Assembly: GCF_015670795.1 (NCBI RefSeq)
Contig: NZ_JADPCJ010000001.1
Span: forward strand, 1-64,000
Origin: Collinsella aerofaciens
GTDB taxonomy: Bacteria; Actinomycetota; Coriobacteriia; Coriobacteriales; Coriobacteriaceae
Direction of reading: 5' to 3'
Length of the DNA stretch: 64,000 bases
Shown: positions 14,541 to 23,246 of the stretch, in pieces
How the letters are laid out: the number at the start of each line of letters is the position of its first letter
Numbering within the stretch: position 1 is the first letter of the stretch
Notes under the pieces: model-generated
What the model saw: the letters and a program-made list of their open reading frames with translations, nothing else
Databases searched by the model: none
Told to the model about the DNA's origin: nothing
Program-made: the position numbers and the translations under genes

Positions 14541-17264
14541 ATGGCAGCAACGGATATCGAGCGCGGACTCTCGACCGCCGAGGTCGAGGAGCGCATCGCC
14601 GCCGGTAAGATCAACCGCAACATGGAGCGCAAGACCAAGTCGGTCAAAGAGCTCATCATCGAGAACCTCTGCACGTTGTTCAATTTGATCAACGTGATCT
14701 TGGCGTTCCTGGTCATTTTGACCGGTTCGTTTAAGAATCTGACGTTCCTGTTCGTGGTGTTCCTTAATACCGCTATTGGCGTCATCCAGTCCATGCGTTC
14801 CAAGAAGATGGTCGATAAGCTCACACTGCTGACCTCCAAGAAGGCCATCGCGGTGCGCGACGGCGCCGAGGTGGAGCTCGACCTGGACCAGATCGTGCTC
14901 GACGACATCATCCGCCTGGGGCGCGGCGACCAGATTCCGGCCGACGCCGTGGTGGTATCGGGCGAGGCGCTCGTGAACGAGAGCCTGCTGACGGGCGAGA
15001 GCGACCTTATTAAGAAACAGCCCGGTTCCGAGCTCATGAGCGGCAGCTTTATCGACTCGGGCCTGCTGCGCGCCCGCGTGATCCATGTCGGCGCCGACAA
15101 CTACGTGGCCAAAATTAATAACGAGGCCAAGTACGTCAAAAAGGTCAATTCCGAGATCATGAACGCGCTTAACGCCATCGTGCGCTTTGCGAGCATCATC
15201 ATGATCCCGCTCGGTTTGGCGTTGTTTGCCTCGAGTGTGAGCGAGCTGTGGGATGCCGCGGGAACCCCGGGTGATAGCGCGCTTTCGTGGTGCTTCTCCG
15301 AGTTGTTGGCTGGTCATGTGCCTTCGTCGGCGCTGCTGTTCACGGTGGGCGCCCTGCTGGGCATGATCCCCCAAGGCCTGGTACTGCTGACCTCTTCGGT
15401 GCTCGCCATCGCCACGGTGCGTCTGGCCCGCCGCAAGGTGCTGGCACAGCAGCTCTACTGCATCGAGACGCTCGCTCGCGTCGACGTGCTGTGCCTGGAC
15501 AAGACGGGCACCATCACGTCGGGCCGCATGGAGGTCGAGGGCACGTATCCGCTGCCGGTTGAGGGCGTGAGCCTAGGCGCCGGCCCGGACGAGGCGGCTG
15601 TTCCCGTCGATACCACGGTGCTCGATTTTGCGCTGGCTAACGTGGCACGTGCGACTTCGGCCGATGCCAACGAGACCTGCCAGGCGCTGCTCAACTATTA
15701 CGCCGATCGCCCGGTCGAGGTGTCTGAGCCGCTGTCGGTCATTCCGTTCTCGTCGTCTAAAAAATGGAGTGGCGCTTCGTTTGCGCAGGGCTCCTATGTG
15801 ATGGGCGCCGCGCAGTTTGTGCTTTCGGAGCGTGTGTTTTCGCAGTTCGAGAACCGTGTCGCCGAGCTTGCCGATACCTGCCGCGTGCTCGTGGTGGCGC
15901 GCGTGGACGGCTTTACGCCCGATGGCGATATGGTGGGAGAGGCCGAGCCCGTGGGCTTTGTGACCATCCGCGACGAGATCCGTACTTCGGCGGCCGAGAC
16001 CATCGGCTTCTTTAACGAGCAGGGCGTGACCCTCAACGTGATCAGTGGCGACGACCCGCGTACGGTGTCGTCGATCGCGCGCGTGGTGGGCGTGCCGGGG
16101 GCGGACGCTTATGTGGACGCCACGACGCTCGATACGCCGGCCAAGCTCGATGCCGCAGTGGACCGCTACCATGTCTTTGGTCGTGTGACCCCGCAGCAGA
16201 AGCGCGAACTCGTGCAGGCGCTCAAGCGCCGCGAGCACACCGTGGCCATGACGGGCGACGGCGTCAACGACGTGCTGGCTCTCAAGGAGGCCGACTGCTC
16301 CGTTGCCATGGCGGCCGGCTCCGATGCCGCGCGCAACGTGGCCGAGATCGTACTCGTCGACAACGACTTTGCCTCGATGCCCGCCGTGGTGGCCGAGGGT
16401 CGTCGCTCCATCAACAACCTGCAGCGTTCGGCCTCGCTGTTCCTGACCAAGACGCTGTTCTCGATGGGTCTGGCGGCGCTGTGCATCGCGCTGCCGCCGT
16501 ACCCCTTCGAGCCAATTCAGATGACGCTCATTAACTTCTTCTGCATCGGCGCGCCGGGCTTTGTGTTGGGCCTGGAGCCCAACAATGCTCGCGTGAAGGG
16601 GTCGTTCCTGACGAACGTGCTCAAGCGGGCACTGCCGGCGTCGATTGCGGTCATTTTGGCTGCGGCGCTCGATATCTTTGTGGCGCGCGTGTTTGGCTTT
16701 AGCCAGCTCACGCTGTCTACGATGTGCCTGCTTACGTCGTGCGCGGCGAGCGTCAGCCTGATCTGGCGCATCTCGCAGCCACTCACGCCCCTACGTGTGG
16801 TGCTCTTTGTGTTTGTGGTCGCCGGCATCTTGGTGGGCGTTATCGGATTCCCGGAGCTGCTGTCTATTGCCAACCTGTCGATGGGCCAGATGGTTATCTT
16901 GGCTATCATCGTGGTCTTTACCTGCTCGGTGTTCTTTAAGCTCGCCACGATGATGGATTCGCTCAAGCCGCGTCGTCGTCATGCTGCAACTGGTTTTGGC
17001 CGCGGTGTGCGCGTCCACCTGGGTCGCGGTGGCGGCAAGGTGAGCTCGACGGGTTCGACGGCCGAGCGTTTTGCCAAGCGCTTCGCCGCCGACATGGCGC
17101 AGCGCCGTGAAGATCGCACTGCTCGCGAGGCCGAGGCCCGCGCACTCGAGGGCGTGGCCCAGGCCCAGCCCAAGAAAAAGAAGTCCACGGGCGTCAAGCG
17201 CTCCCGCGTAACCAAGTCCGCCCAAGGCATCAAAGTCTCGATGCCAAGCAAGAAGAAGAAGTAA
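14541..17264 (+). CDS. Cation-transporting P-type ATPase, CtpE-like (probable Ca2+)
   Basis: About 907 residues from ATG 14541; GTG 14526 and ATG 14529 are in frame but lack a ribosome site. Core P-type motifs are all present: actuator 'LTGES', phosphorylation site 'DKTGTIT', nucleotide-domain 'KWSGASF', and hinge 'MTGDGVNDVLALKEADCSVAM'. The membrane motif 'GMIPQGLVLLTS' is shared with actinobacterial CtpE and streptococcal CaxP/Exp7, which are calcium transporters, so Ca2+ is the likeliest ion by family. About ten spans are expected. The last 80 or so residues form an unusual, very basic cytoplasmic tail ending in lysine repeats. It stands alone between a tRNA and the zinc-ribbon gene. Confidence 0.88.
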   Translation: MAATDIERGLSTAEVEERIAAGKINRNMERKTKSVKELIIENLCTLFNLINVILAFLVILTGSFKNLTFLFVVFLNTAIGVIQSMRSKKMVDKLTLLTSKKAIAVRDGAEVELDLDQIVLDDIIRLGRGDQIPADAVVVSGEALVNESLLTGESDLIKKQPGSELMSGSFIDSGLLRARVIHVGADNYVAKINNEAKYVKKVNSEIMNALNAIVRFASIIMIPLGLALFASSVSELWDAAGTPGDSALSWCFSELLAGHVPSSALLFTVGALLGMIPQGLVLLTSSVLAIATVRLARRKVLAQQLYCIETLARVDVLCLDKTGTITSGRMEVEGTYPLPVEGVSLGAGPDEAAVPVDTTVLDFALANVARATSADANETCQALLNYYADRPVEVSEPLSVIPFSSSKKWSGASFAQGSYVMGAAQFVLSERVFSQFENRVAELADTCRVLVVARVDGFTPDGDMVGEAEPVGFVTIRDEIRTSAAETIGFFNEQGVTLNVISGDDPRTVSSIARVVGVPGADAYVDATTLDTPAKLDAAVDRYHVFGRVTPQQKRELVQALKRREHTVAMTGDGVNDVLALKEADCSVAMAAGSDAARNVAEIVLVDNDFASMPAVVAEGRRSINNLQRSASLFLTKTLFSMGLAALCIALPPYPFEPIQMTLINFFCIGAPGFVLGLEPNNARVKGSFLTNVLKRALPASIAVILAAALDIFVARVFGFSQLTLSTMCLLTSCAASVSLIWRISQPLTPLRVVLFVFVVAGILVGVIGFPELLSIANLSMGQMVILAIIVVFTCSVFFKLATMMDSLKPRRRHAATGFGRGVRVHLGRGGGKVSSTGSTAERFAKRFAADMAQRREDRTAREAEARALEGVAQAQPKKKKSTGVKRSRVTKSAQGIKVSMPSKKKK

Positions 17265-17367
17265 CTACGCGCCCTGGCGATGTTGAATTGGTGCCTTGCT
17301 CCTGTGGGGCCGTGGCGATGTTATGCTCTAACCTCGATTGTTTGAATTGCTTCGAAAAGAGGATGCC

Positions 17368-18510
17368 GTGATCTGCCCGCATTGCCTTAAGACTATCGAG
17401 GACGGCGCCTCGTTCTGCCCCTACTGCAACGCCTATGTGGGTCCGGGCGATGGTCCCGAGCACACCGAGTTCGTGTTCTGCGAGGGCTGCGGTGCCCGTC
17501 TTTCTCCGCATGATCGTACGTGCCCCAAATGCGGACGCCCCGCTCCGGGCATCCTCTCCGAGGACGCGGCCGCATCCGACCTGGCAGCGGGCCGCACGGC
17601 GGGCTTTCCGCGCCTAACGCAAGAGCAGATCGATACCGAGGTGCCGCATGCGCCCGCCTCGGCTGCCGCGGTTCTTTCGGACGCCGCCGATCCTAACGAG
17701 ACCTGCGTGCTGCCGGCTTTCGATAAGGATTTCGGTATCCCCAAGGTCGATATTCCCACGCCCGTTTCCCTGCATGACGATGCTCAAAAACCCAAGCGCA
17801 AGGTGCATCCCGACGAGGACGCCTATCACAAGCACAAGCGTCATATCCCCAAGCCGCTCATCGTCATCGCGGTCCTTGCCGTCGTTTGCGGCGGTGCCTA
17901 TTGGTTTGTGACGGCCGATCCCATGGGTGTCATGCCTGGCTTCTATGACCAGTTTGGCCAGGCCGCGCAGACGACCTTCCCCACGCGCCAAAAGGGCGAG
18001 GCGACTGAGGACGATACCAAGCAGGACGATTCTGCCGAGGTGGTCCAGGAAGAAACCGTGCTCACCGATGATCAGCTCTATACCAGACTCGACGGTCTGT
18101 ATCAGACCATCGTGTCCTACGGTGATGAGGACCAGATCGGCGAGGTCATCGATTCCTTTAACAACGGCTATCTCCGAACGCCGCTGTCCACCCGCCAGGA
18201 GCTGTCGCAGAGTGCCTACGCCCTGCGCGACCAGATCAAAAAGACGCAAGATGAGCTTAACAACCTTAAGTATCAGGACGATACGGTCTATGCGGACGAC
18301 ATCGCCCACTTAAAGCAGCTTGCCGAGTGGATGTTCGAGCGTGTCGACGTGATCTGTCAGAGCTGGGATATCTCGCTGGCCATTCCTGATGGTGAGTCGA
18401 TGAGTTCCCACCAAAGCGAGATCCTGGCGCCCATCGCGCAGGGCGGCAACAGCGCGCTGAACCAGTACGACGCCAATGTGGGTTCCTGGAAGCCGCAGCA
18501 GCGTTCCTAA
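17368..18510 (+). CDS. Zinc-ribbon, single-span membrane protein, function unknown
   Basis: 380 residues from GTG 17368 with AAGAGG six bases upstream; a TTG at 17338 is less likely. The N-terminus has two zinc ribbons: C-P-H-C with C-P-Y-C, then C-E-G-C with C-P-K-C. A low-complexity linker follows, then a basic stretch and one transmembrane helix ('PLIVIAVLAVVCGGAYWFV'). The extracytoplasmic remainder is acidic and then helical, with no catalytic motif. Zinc-ribbon plus one span is common in coriobacterial and firmicute proteins of unknown role. It lies before a cyclophilin gene that has its own promoter. Confidence 0.8.
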   Translation: MICPHCLKTIEDGASFCPYCNAYVGPGDGPEHTEFVFCEGCGARLSPHDRTCPKCGRPAPGILSEDAAASDLAAGRTAGFPRLTQEQIDTEVPHAPASAAAVLSDAADPNETCVLPAFDKDFGIPKVDIPTPVSLHDDAQKPKRKVHPDEDAYHKHKRHIPKPLIVIAVLAVVCGGAYWFVTADPMGVMPGFYDQFGQAAQTTFPTRQKGEATEDDTKQDDSAEVVQEETVLTDDQLYTRLDGLYQTIVSYGDEDQIGEVIDSFNNGYLRTPLSTRQELSQSAYALRDQIKKTQDELNNLKYQDDTVYADDIAHLKQLAEWMFERVDVICQSWDISLAIPDGESMSSHQSEILAPIAQGGNSALNQYDANVGSWKPQQRS

Positions 18511-18548
18511 AATTAGTTCGCCATAGTCGGCATAACCTACGTGCGCAA

Positions 18549-18578
18549 TTGATGTAAGCGCATGCTTATTGCTACAAT
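18549..18578 (+). promoter_or_regulatory. Promoter of the cyclophilin-TPR operon
   Basis: TTGATG (18549-18554), an 18-base spacer and TACAAT (18573-18578), about 40 bases before the cyclophilin ATG. Confidence 0.65.
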
Positions 18579-18617
18579 TCGTACAAATATGCTTTAAACG
18601 CACGAGGAAGGAACCAC

Positions 18618-19160
18618 ATGTTTGGTTTTAAGAAAGAGCTCTACACGCCCGAGTATCAGCTTGCCGGCGACGAGTGCGCCGTTATCGAGACGTCGAAGGG
18701 TACCATCAAGGTCAAGTTTGACGGCGAGGGCGCTCCCATTCATGTCGCGAACTTCTGCGAGCTTTCCACGATGGGTTTCTATGATGGCCTTAAGTTCCAT
18801 CGCTATGTGCCCGGCTTTGTCATTCAGGGCGGCGACCCCAATACCCGCGATATGTCCGGCGCCGACGTCGCTGCCGGTCTTGAGGGCCCCGACGGCATGC
18901 CCGGTACCGGTGGCCCCGGCTACTGCATCAAGGGCGAGTTTGCCACCAATCCGCGCAACAGCCATGTCGATGGTGCCCTTGCCATGGCACGCTCCATGGA
19001 CCCCGATTCCGCGGGTTCGCAGTTCTACTTCTGCCTGGGTGCCCAGCATAACCTCGATTCCGGTTACACCGTCTTTGGTACCACGGTCGAGGGTCTCGAT
19101 GTGATTTCGCAGCTGCGTGCCGGCGACGAGATCGTCCATGTCGAGATCGTTCACGAGTAA
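18618..19160 (+). CDS. Cyclophilin-type peptidyl-prolyl cis-trans isomerase
   Basis: 180 residues from ATG 18618 with GAAGGAA upstream. The cyclophilin core is complete: 'LKFHRYVPGFVIQGGDP' with the catalytic arginine region, 'GPGYCIKGEF', 'GALAMARSMDPDSAGSQFYFCLG' and 'YTVFGTTVEGLDVI'. No signal peptide or lipobox is present, so it acts in the cytoplasm, speeding proline isomerisation during folding. It is the first gene of a pair with the TPR protein, whose start lies 11 bases downstream. Confidence 0.93.
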   Translation: MFGFKKELYTPEYQLAGDECAVIETSKGTIKVKFDGEGAPIHVANFCELSTMGFYDGLKFHRYVPGFVIQGGDPNTRDMSGADVAAGLEGPDGMPGTGGPGYCIKGEFATNPRNSHVDGALAMARSMDPDSAGSQFYFCLGAQHNLDSGYTVFGTTVEGLDVISQLRAGDEIVHVEIVHE

Positions 19161-19171
19161 AGGGGACTTCC

Positions 19172-20476
19172 TTGAATAGCCAGCTGATCCAACAGGGCCG
19201 CGCCGCTTACCGCGCGGGTGATTTTTCCGCTGCAGCCCAGATGCTTGGGGCGGCAAAAACTCCCGATGAGATTATGGGCGAGGCCGATCACCTTCGTGGC
19301 AACGCCTTGATGCACCTGGGCATGTATGCCGAGGCCGCCGAGGCCTACGCCGCTGCCCTCAATGACGGCACCTACGGCAAGCGCGGCGCGCTGCTCACCA
19401 ACCGCGGCAAGGCACTCGCCGCCGTGGGCGACTACACGACGGCCGCTCAGGCGTTCTCTGCTGCTACGCAGGATGCTTCCTATGCCACGCCGTTCAAGGC
19501 CTATCTGGGCCTGGGTAACGCGCTGTTCCAGTCGGGCGACTATGCCAACGCGGGTACTGCCTTCCGTCAGGCTGCCATCGACGGCGCCAATCCGGCTCCT
19601 GCCGCCGCACTCGGCGAGCTTGGTCGTTGCTTCATTAAGCTCGGCCGTCCGGCGGATGCCGTGGAGACCTACCGCACGGCTATCGACTTTGCCGGCCCCC
19701 GCGACGACACGCGTGCGCTCAACGCCGGCATGGGTCAGGCACTTTCTGCCGCCGGCCGCCCCTCCGACGCACTCGACGCCTTTAACGCCGCTACTGCCGA
19801 TGGCATCTACCAGCTCACCTCCGAGCAGGCCGATGAGCTTGCCCGCGTGCACGATTCGCTTGCCGCGCTGTCTGCCCAGACGGCTATGGCCACGGCTCCG
19901 GCGCCCGCGATGGACGCTCCTGCCGTCGATCCGCTCGATCCTACGGGCGCGACCGGTCAGTTTATGCCCGATCCCTCGGACACCGGCTTCTTTACGCTGT
20001 CCGAGTCCGAGATGGTCCAGCAGGACCGTCAGGATCGTAAGCAGGCCAAGGTTCGTCGCCGCCATCGCCACACGGGTCTCAAAGTCTTCATCGTGCTGCT
20101 TCTGCTCATTTTGATCGCCGCGGGCGGTCTGGGCTTTGCCTACACGCGCGGCTTTGGCTTCCCGTCCCAGGAGTTTGTCGTTACCGATCTGTTCCAGGCT
20201 GCCGGCGACGGTGACACCGCAAAGGCCGAGTCTTGCCTGGCCTCGAGCCTGTCCGAGGACGCCAAGTCGATGATCATCTCCTCGATTCCGCAGGGTGCCA
20301 CCGTGTCCGTCGAGGGCATGGATCAGTCCATGACCGAGACGACCGCTAAGGTGAAGGCATCGCTGTCCAAGGGCGGCGAGCAGGAGTACACCGTCAAATT
20401 CGTGCGCTCCGACAATCATATCGGCTGGGCCGTTTCCTCGCTCGATATGGATTTCTCGGCTGCTGACAACCAGTAG
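19172..20476 (+). CDS. TPR-repeat membrane protein, function unknown
   Basis: 434 residues from TTG 19172, with AAAGGGG six bases upstream. Residues 1 to about 225 form a run of tetratricopeptide-like helical repeats rich in alanine ('AYRAGDFSAAAQML', 'MYAEAAEAYAAAL', 'DYTTAAQAFSAAT', 'DYANAGTAFRQAA', 'RPADAVETYRTAI'). A Pro/Ala linker, a basic stop-transfer stretch and one transmembrane helix near residues 310-330 follow, then an extracytoplasmic domain of about 100 residues. The repeats would face the cytoplasm and suggest a scaffold. A partner cannot be inferred beyond the co-transcribed cyclophilin. Confidence 0.82.
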   Translation: MNSQLIQQGRAAYRAGDFSAAAQMLGAAKTPDEIMGEADHLRGNALMHLGMYAEAAEAYAAALNDGTYGKRGALLTNRGKALAAVGDYTTAAQAFSAATQDASYATPFKAYLGLGNALFQSGDYANAGTAFRQAAIDGANPAPAAALGELGRCFIKLGRPADAVETYRTAIDFAGPRDDTRALNAGMGQALSAAGRPSDALDAFNAATADGIYQLTSEQADELARVHDSLAALSAQTAMATAPAPAMDAPAVDPLDPTGATGQFMPDPSDTGFFTLSESEMVQQDRQDRKQAKVRRRHRHTGLKVFIVLLLLILIAAGGLGFAYTRGFGFPSQEFVVTDLFQAAGDGDTAKAESCLASSLSEDAKSMIISSIPQGATVSVEGMDQSMTETTAKVKASLSKGGEQEYTVKFVRSDNHIGWAVSSLDMDFSAADNQ

Positions 20477-20498
20477 TGACCTTATGGGATTTAGCTTT

Positions 20499-20531
20499 GC
20501 CCGGCGCTTCACCGCAAGTGAGGTGCCGGGC
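20499..20531 (+). terminator. Hairpin between the TPR gene and mreB
   Basis: The outer stem GCCCGGC/GCCGGGC (20499-20505, 20525-20531) has an inner TCAC/GTGA stem. There is no T tract, so termination may be weak. TATCAT at 20541-20546 could be the mreB -10 box. Confidence 0.5.
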
Positions 20532-20591
20532 TTGCGCTAGTATCATGAGCTAGTAGTTTTCCAGCAATCATCCAACACATCAGGAGTTGCG

Positions 20592-21635
20592 TTGTTTTCT
20601 TTGATGGATATGTTCTTCGGTAGCTATGCGGGCGATCTTGCCATCGACCTCGGCACCGCAAATACGCTTGTCTCCGTGCGCGGCAAGGGCATCGTCATTC
20701 GCGAGCCCTCTGTAGTCGCCATCGACAAGAACGACGAGCGCATCCTGGCGGTCGGTATCGAGGCAAAGCGCATGCTCGGCCGTACGCCCGGCAACATCGT
20801 GGCCGTTCGTCCCCTGAAGGACGGCGTCATCGCCGACTTCGATGTTACCGAGGCTATGCTTCGCTATTTTATCGACAAGGCGTCCGAGAAGCGCTATCCG
20901 TGGACCCCGCGTCCGCGCGTTGTCGTCTGCGTTCCCTCCGGCGTCACGTCGGTCGAGAAGCGTGCTGTCTTTGAGGCCACGATCCAGGCTGGCGCTCGCC
21001 AGGCCTACCTGATCGAGGAGCCCATGGCTGCCGCTATCGGCGCCGATCTGCCCGTCGAGGAACCCACCGGCTCCATGGTCATCGACATCGGTGGCGGTAC
21101 CACCGAGGTTGCCGTTATCGCTATGGGTGGCATCGTCGTCTCGCAGTCCATCCGTATTGCCGGCGACGAGTTCGATCAGGCCATCCTCACGCACGTTCGT
21201 GATGCCTACAACTTGGCCATCGGCGAGCGTACGGCAGAGGACATCAAGATCAAGGTCGGCTCCGCCGTGCCGCTCAAGGACGAGCTCGACGTCGAGGTCA
21301 ACGGCCGCGACGTGATCACCGGTCTGCCCAAGACCGTGCGCATCGAGAGCGAGGAGATTCGTCGCGCGCTCAACAAGCCGCTCGACGAGATGGCCAAGGC
21401 CGTCAAGGACGCACTCGACGCTACGCCTCCCGATCTTGCCTCGGACCTTATGTACTACGGCATTTTGCTGACTGGTGGCGGCGCGCTGCTGCGCGGTCTC
21501 GACGTGCGCCTGCGCGATGAGACCGGTGTTTCGGTCAACGTCAGCCCCACGGCGCTCGATAACGTCGTTAACGGCTGTGCCCGCGTGCTCGAGGCCAATG
21601 CGTTTGATGGCGGCTTCGTCCAGACCAATGCTTAA
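20592..21635 (+). CDS. mreB: Rod shape-determining protein MreB
   Basis: 347 residues from TTG 20592 with AGGAG at 20582-20586; ATG 20604 is an alternative. This actin homologue polymerises under the membrane and directs elongasome movement. Nucleotide-site motifs are 'IDLGTANTLV' (phosphate 1), 'MVIDIGGGTTEVAVI' (phosphate 2) and 'LTGGGALLRGLD' (adenosine). The short hydrophobic N-terminus 'MFSLMDMFFGS' resembles the membrane-binding insertion of MreB. It is first in the canonical mreB-mreC-mreD-mrdA-rodA order, so cells should be rods. Confidence 0.97.
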   Translation: MFSLMDMFFGSYAGDLAIDLGTANTLVSVRGKGIVIREPSVVAIDKNDERILAVGIEAKRMLGRTPGNIVAVRPLKDGVIADFDVTEAMLRYFIDKASEKRYPWTPRPRVVVCVPSGVTSVEKRAVFEATIQAGARQAYLIEEPMAAAIGADLPVEEPTGSMVIDIGGGTTEVAVIAMGGIVVSQSIRIAGDEFDQAILTHVRDAYNLAIGERTAEDIKIKVGSAVPLKDELDVEVNGRDVITGLPKTVRIESEEIRRALNKPLDEMAKAVKDALDATPPDLASDLMYYGILLTGGGALLRGLDVRLRDETGVSVNVSPTALDNVVNGCARVLEANAFDGGFVQTNA

Positions 21636-21656
21636 TTTCCAAAAGGTGGATTCCAT

Positions 21657-22655
21657 TTGGCACGATCTTCGGGTTTCTCCACAAATCTGAATACCAAGCG
21701 ACAATCAACGGGTATGCGCCCGTTGATTGTTTTCAGCCTGATTTCGGTGTTGCTGCTCACGTTTTACATCCGCGAGGGCGAGGCAGGACCGATTCATGCC
21801 GTGCGTTCGGGCGTGACGACGATTACCTCGCCGGTGCGCTTTGTGGGCTCGGCTGTGGCGGCCCCCTTCAATGCGATCGGCAACGTGTTCTCTAACCTTA
21901 CGGCGTCGCAGGACACGCTTGACGAGCTTAAGAAGCAAAACGAGGAGCTGACCTCTAAGGTTGCTGAGCTCTCCGAGGCTCAAAAGACCGCCGAGCGTCT
22001 GGAGGGGCTGGTCGGCCTGCAGTCGACCTACAACCTCAAATCGACCGCTGCTCGTATCGTTGGTGCCTCGGGCGATGCCTGGACCTCGACCGTAACCATC
22101 GACAAGGGCTCTGCCGACGGCCTTACCATCAACATGCCCGTGACGAGTTCTGCCGGTGTTATCGGTCAGATTATCGAGGTATCGGCCAAGACCTCTACCG
22201 TGCGCCTTATTGGCGACGAGAACTCGGGTGTGTCCGCCATGGTACAGGACACGCGCGCCCAGGGCATGCTGCAGGGTCAGGCTGACGGCACGCTGCGTCT
22301 TGAGTACGTGAGCGTCGACTCCGATGTTAAGGTTGGCGACATCATCGTGACCTCGGGCATTGGCGGTGTATTCCCCAAGGGTCTACCGCTCGGCACCGTC
22401 TCGTCGGTTGAGAAGTCGGCAAACGACGTGTACTACACCATTGTGGTGCGCGCTCAGACCACGGCCGAGAACAACGAGGAAGTGCTGGTCATTACCTCGC
22501 TGACCGACGAACAGTCGGCTTCGGATGAGGACGTGAGCACCGCAAATAGCACGCCGCAGGGAACGTCGCGCGACGCTGCGACCAAGACGAAGGACGAGAG
22601 TTCGGATGACAGTTCCGACGCGTCCGAGACGACCGATTCCGGCTCGAGCGAATAG
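21657..22655 (+). CDS. mreC: Rod shape-determining protein MreC
   Basis: 332 residues from TTG 21657 with AAAGGTGG upstream. It is a bitopic scaffold that activates PBP2-RodA: one transmembrane helix near residues 22-42, a coiled coil around 80-115 ('LDELKKQNEELTSKVAEL'), then the paired beta-barrel domain with 'GVIGQIIEVS' and 'GDIIVTSGIGGVFPKGLP'. The last 50 residues are a Ser/Asp/Glu/Thr-rich disordered tail outside the membrane, longer than in many homologues. Confidence 0.95.
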   Translation: MARSSGFSTNLNTKRQSTGMRPLIVFSLISVLLLTFYIREGEAGPIHAVRSGVTTITSPVRFVGSAVAAPFNAIGNVFSNLTASQDTLDELKKQNEELTSKVAELSEAQKTAERLEGLVGLQSTYNLKSTAARIVGASGDAWTSTVTIDKGSADGLTINMPVTSSAGVIGQIIEVSAKTSTVRLIGDENSGVSAMVQDTRAQGMLQGQADGTLRLEYVSVDSDVKVGDIIVTSGIGGVFPKGLPLGTVSSVEKSANDVYYTIVVRAQTTAENNEEVLVITSLTDEQSASDEDVSTANSTPQGTSRDAATKTKDESSDDSSDASETTDSGSSE

Positions 22656-22666
22656 GGGGCATGTCC

Positions 22667-23233
22667 ATGGATCTACACGAGCAGGGGATGAGCTCCCGTA
22701 CGTTTGTAATCGCCGCCATCGTGTGCGTGCTGCTGCAGGCAGGCCTGGCACCGCAGATCTCCATTGCGGGCGGTCGCGTCAACTTCATGATTATCCTGGT
22801 GTGCCTAAGCGTGTTCTCGGGCGACCCGACCCGTGCCGTCGTGTGCGGTTTTTGCAGCGGCTTGTTCTATGACCTGTCCGCTGCCGTGCCGGTGGGCGTT
22901 ATGTCGCTCCTGCTGACCGTGGGTTCTTTTGCCCTGGTGCACAGCGCCGTCGGTCAGACGGGCGGTACCCCGAGTGCGCGCGGCGTCACTGTGGGCGCCT
23001 TCGCGCTCGTCATTAATGTGATCTACAGCATCATCTTGCTGTTTATGGGTTTGGAGACGAGCTTTGTCGTGGCGATCTTCGGCCATGCGCTACCGTCCTC
23101 GATCCTGTCGGGTCTGGTTGCCATTCCGTTTTTGATGTCCGGCGTCGTGCCGCAGTCCGGCTATGGATTCTCCGCACGTGGCGGACGCCAGACGGGCATG
23201 CGCTTTAAGCCCAAGACCCGCAAGCTCAAATAG
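22667..23233 (+). CDS. mreD: Rod shape-determining protein MreD
   Basis: 188 residues from ATG 22667, seven bases past AGGGGG; ATG 22661 is too close to it. It is a small multispanning protein with about five hydrophobic helices and the family feature 'GRVNFMIILVCLSVFSGDPTRAVVCGFCSGLFYDL' (a charged residue near the first spans, then G-x-x-x-G-L-x-x-D). It stabilises the MreC-PBP2-RodA complex. The basic C-terminus is cytoplasmic. Confidence 0.9.
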   Translation: MDLHEQGMSSRTFVIAAIVCVLLQAGLAPQISIAGGRVNFMIILVCLSVFSGDPTRAVVCGFCSGLFYDLSAAVPVGVMSLLLTVGSFALVHSAVGQTGGTPSARGVTVGAFALVINVIYSIILLFMGLETSFVVAIFGHALPSSILSGLVAIPFLMSGVVPQSGYGFSARGGRQTGMRFKPKTRKLK

Positions 23234-23246
23234 GGGAGGCCCGTAG

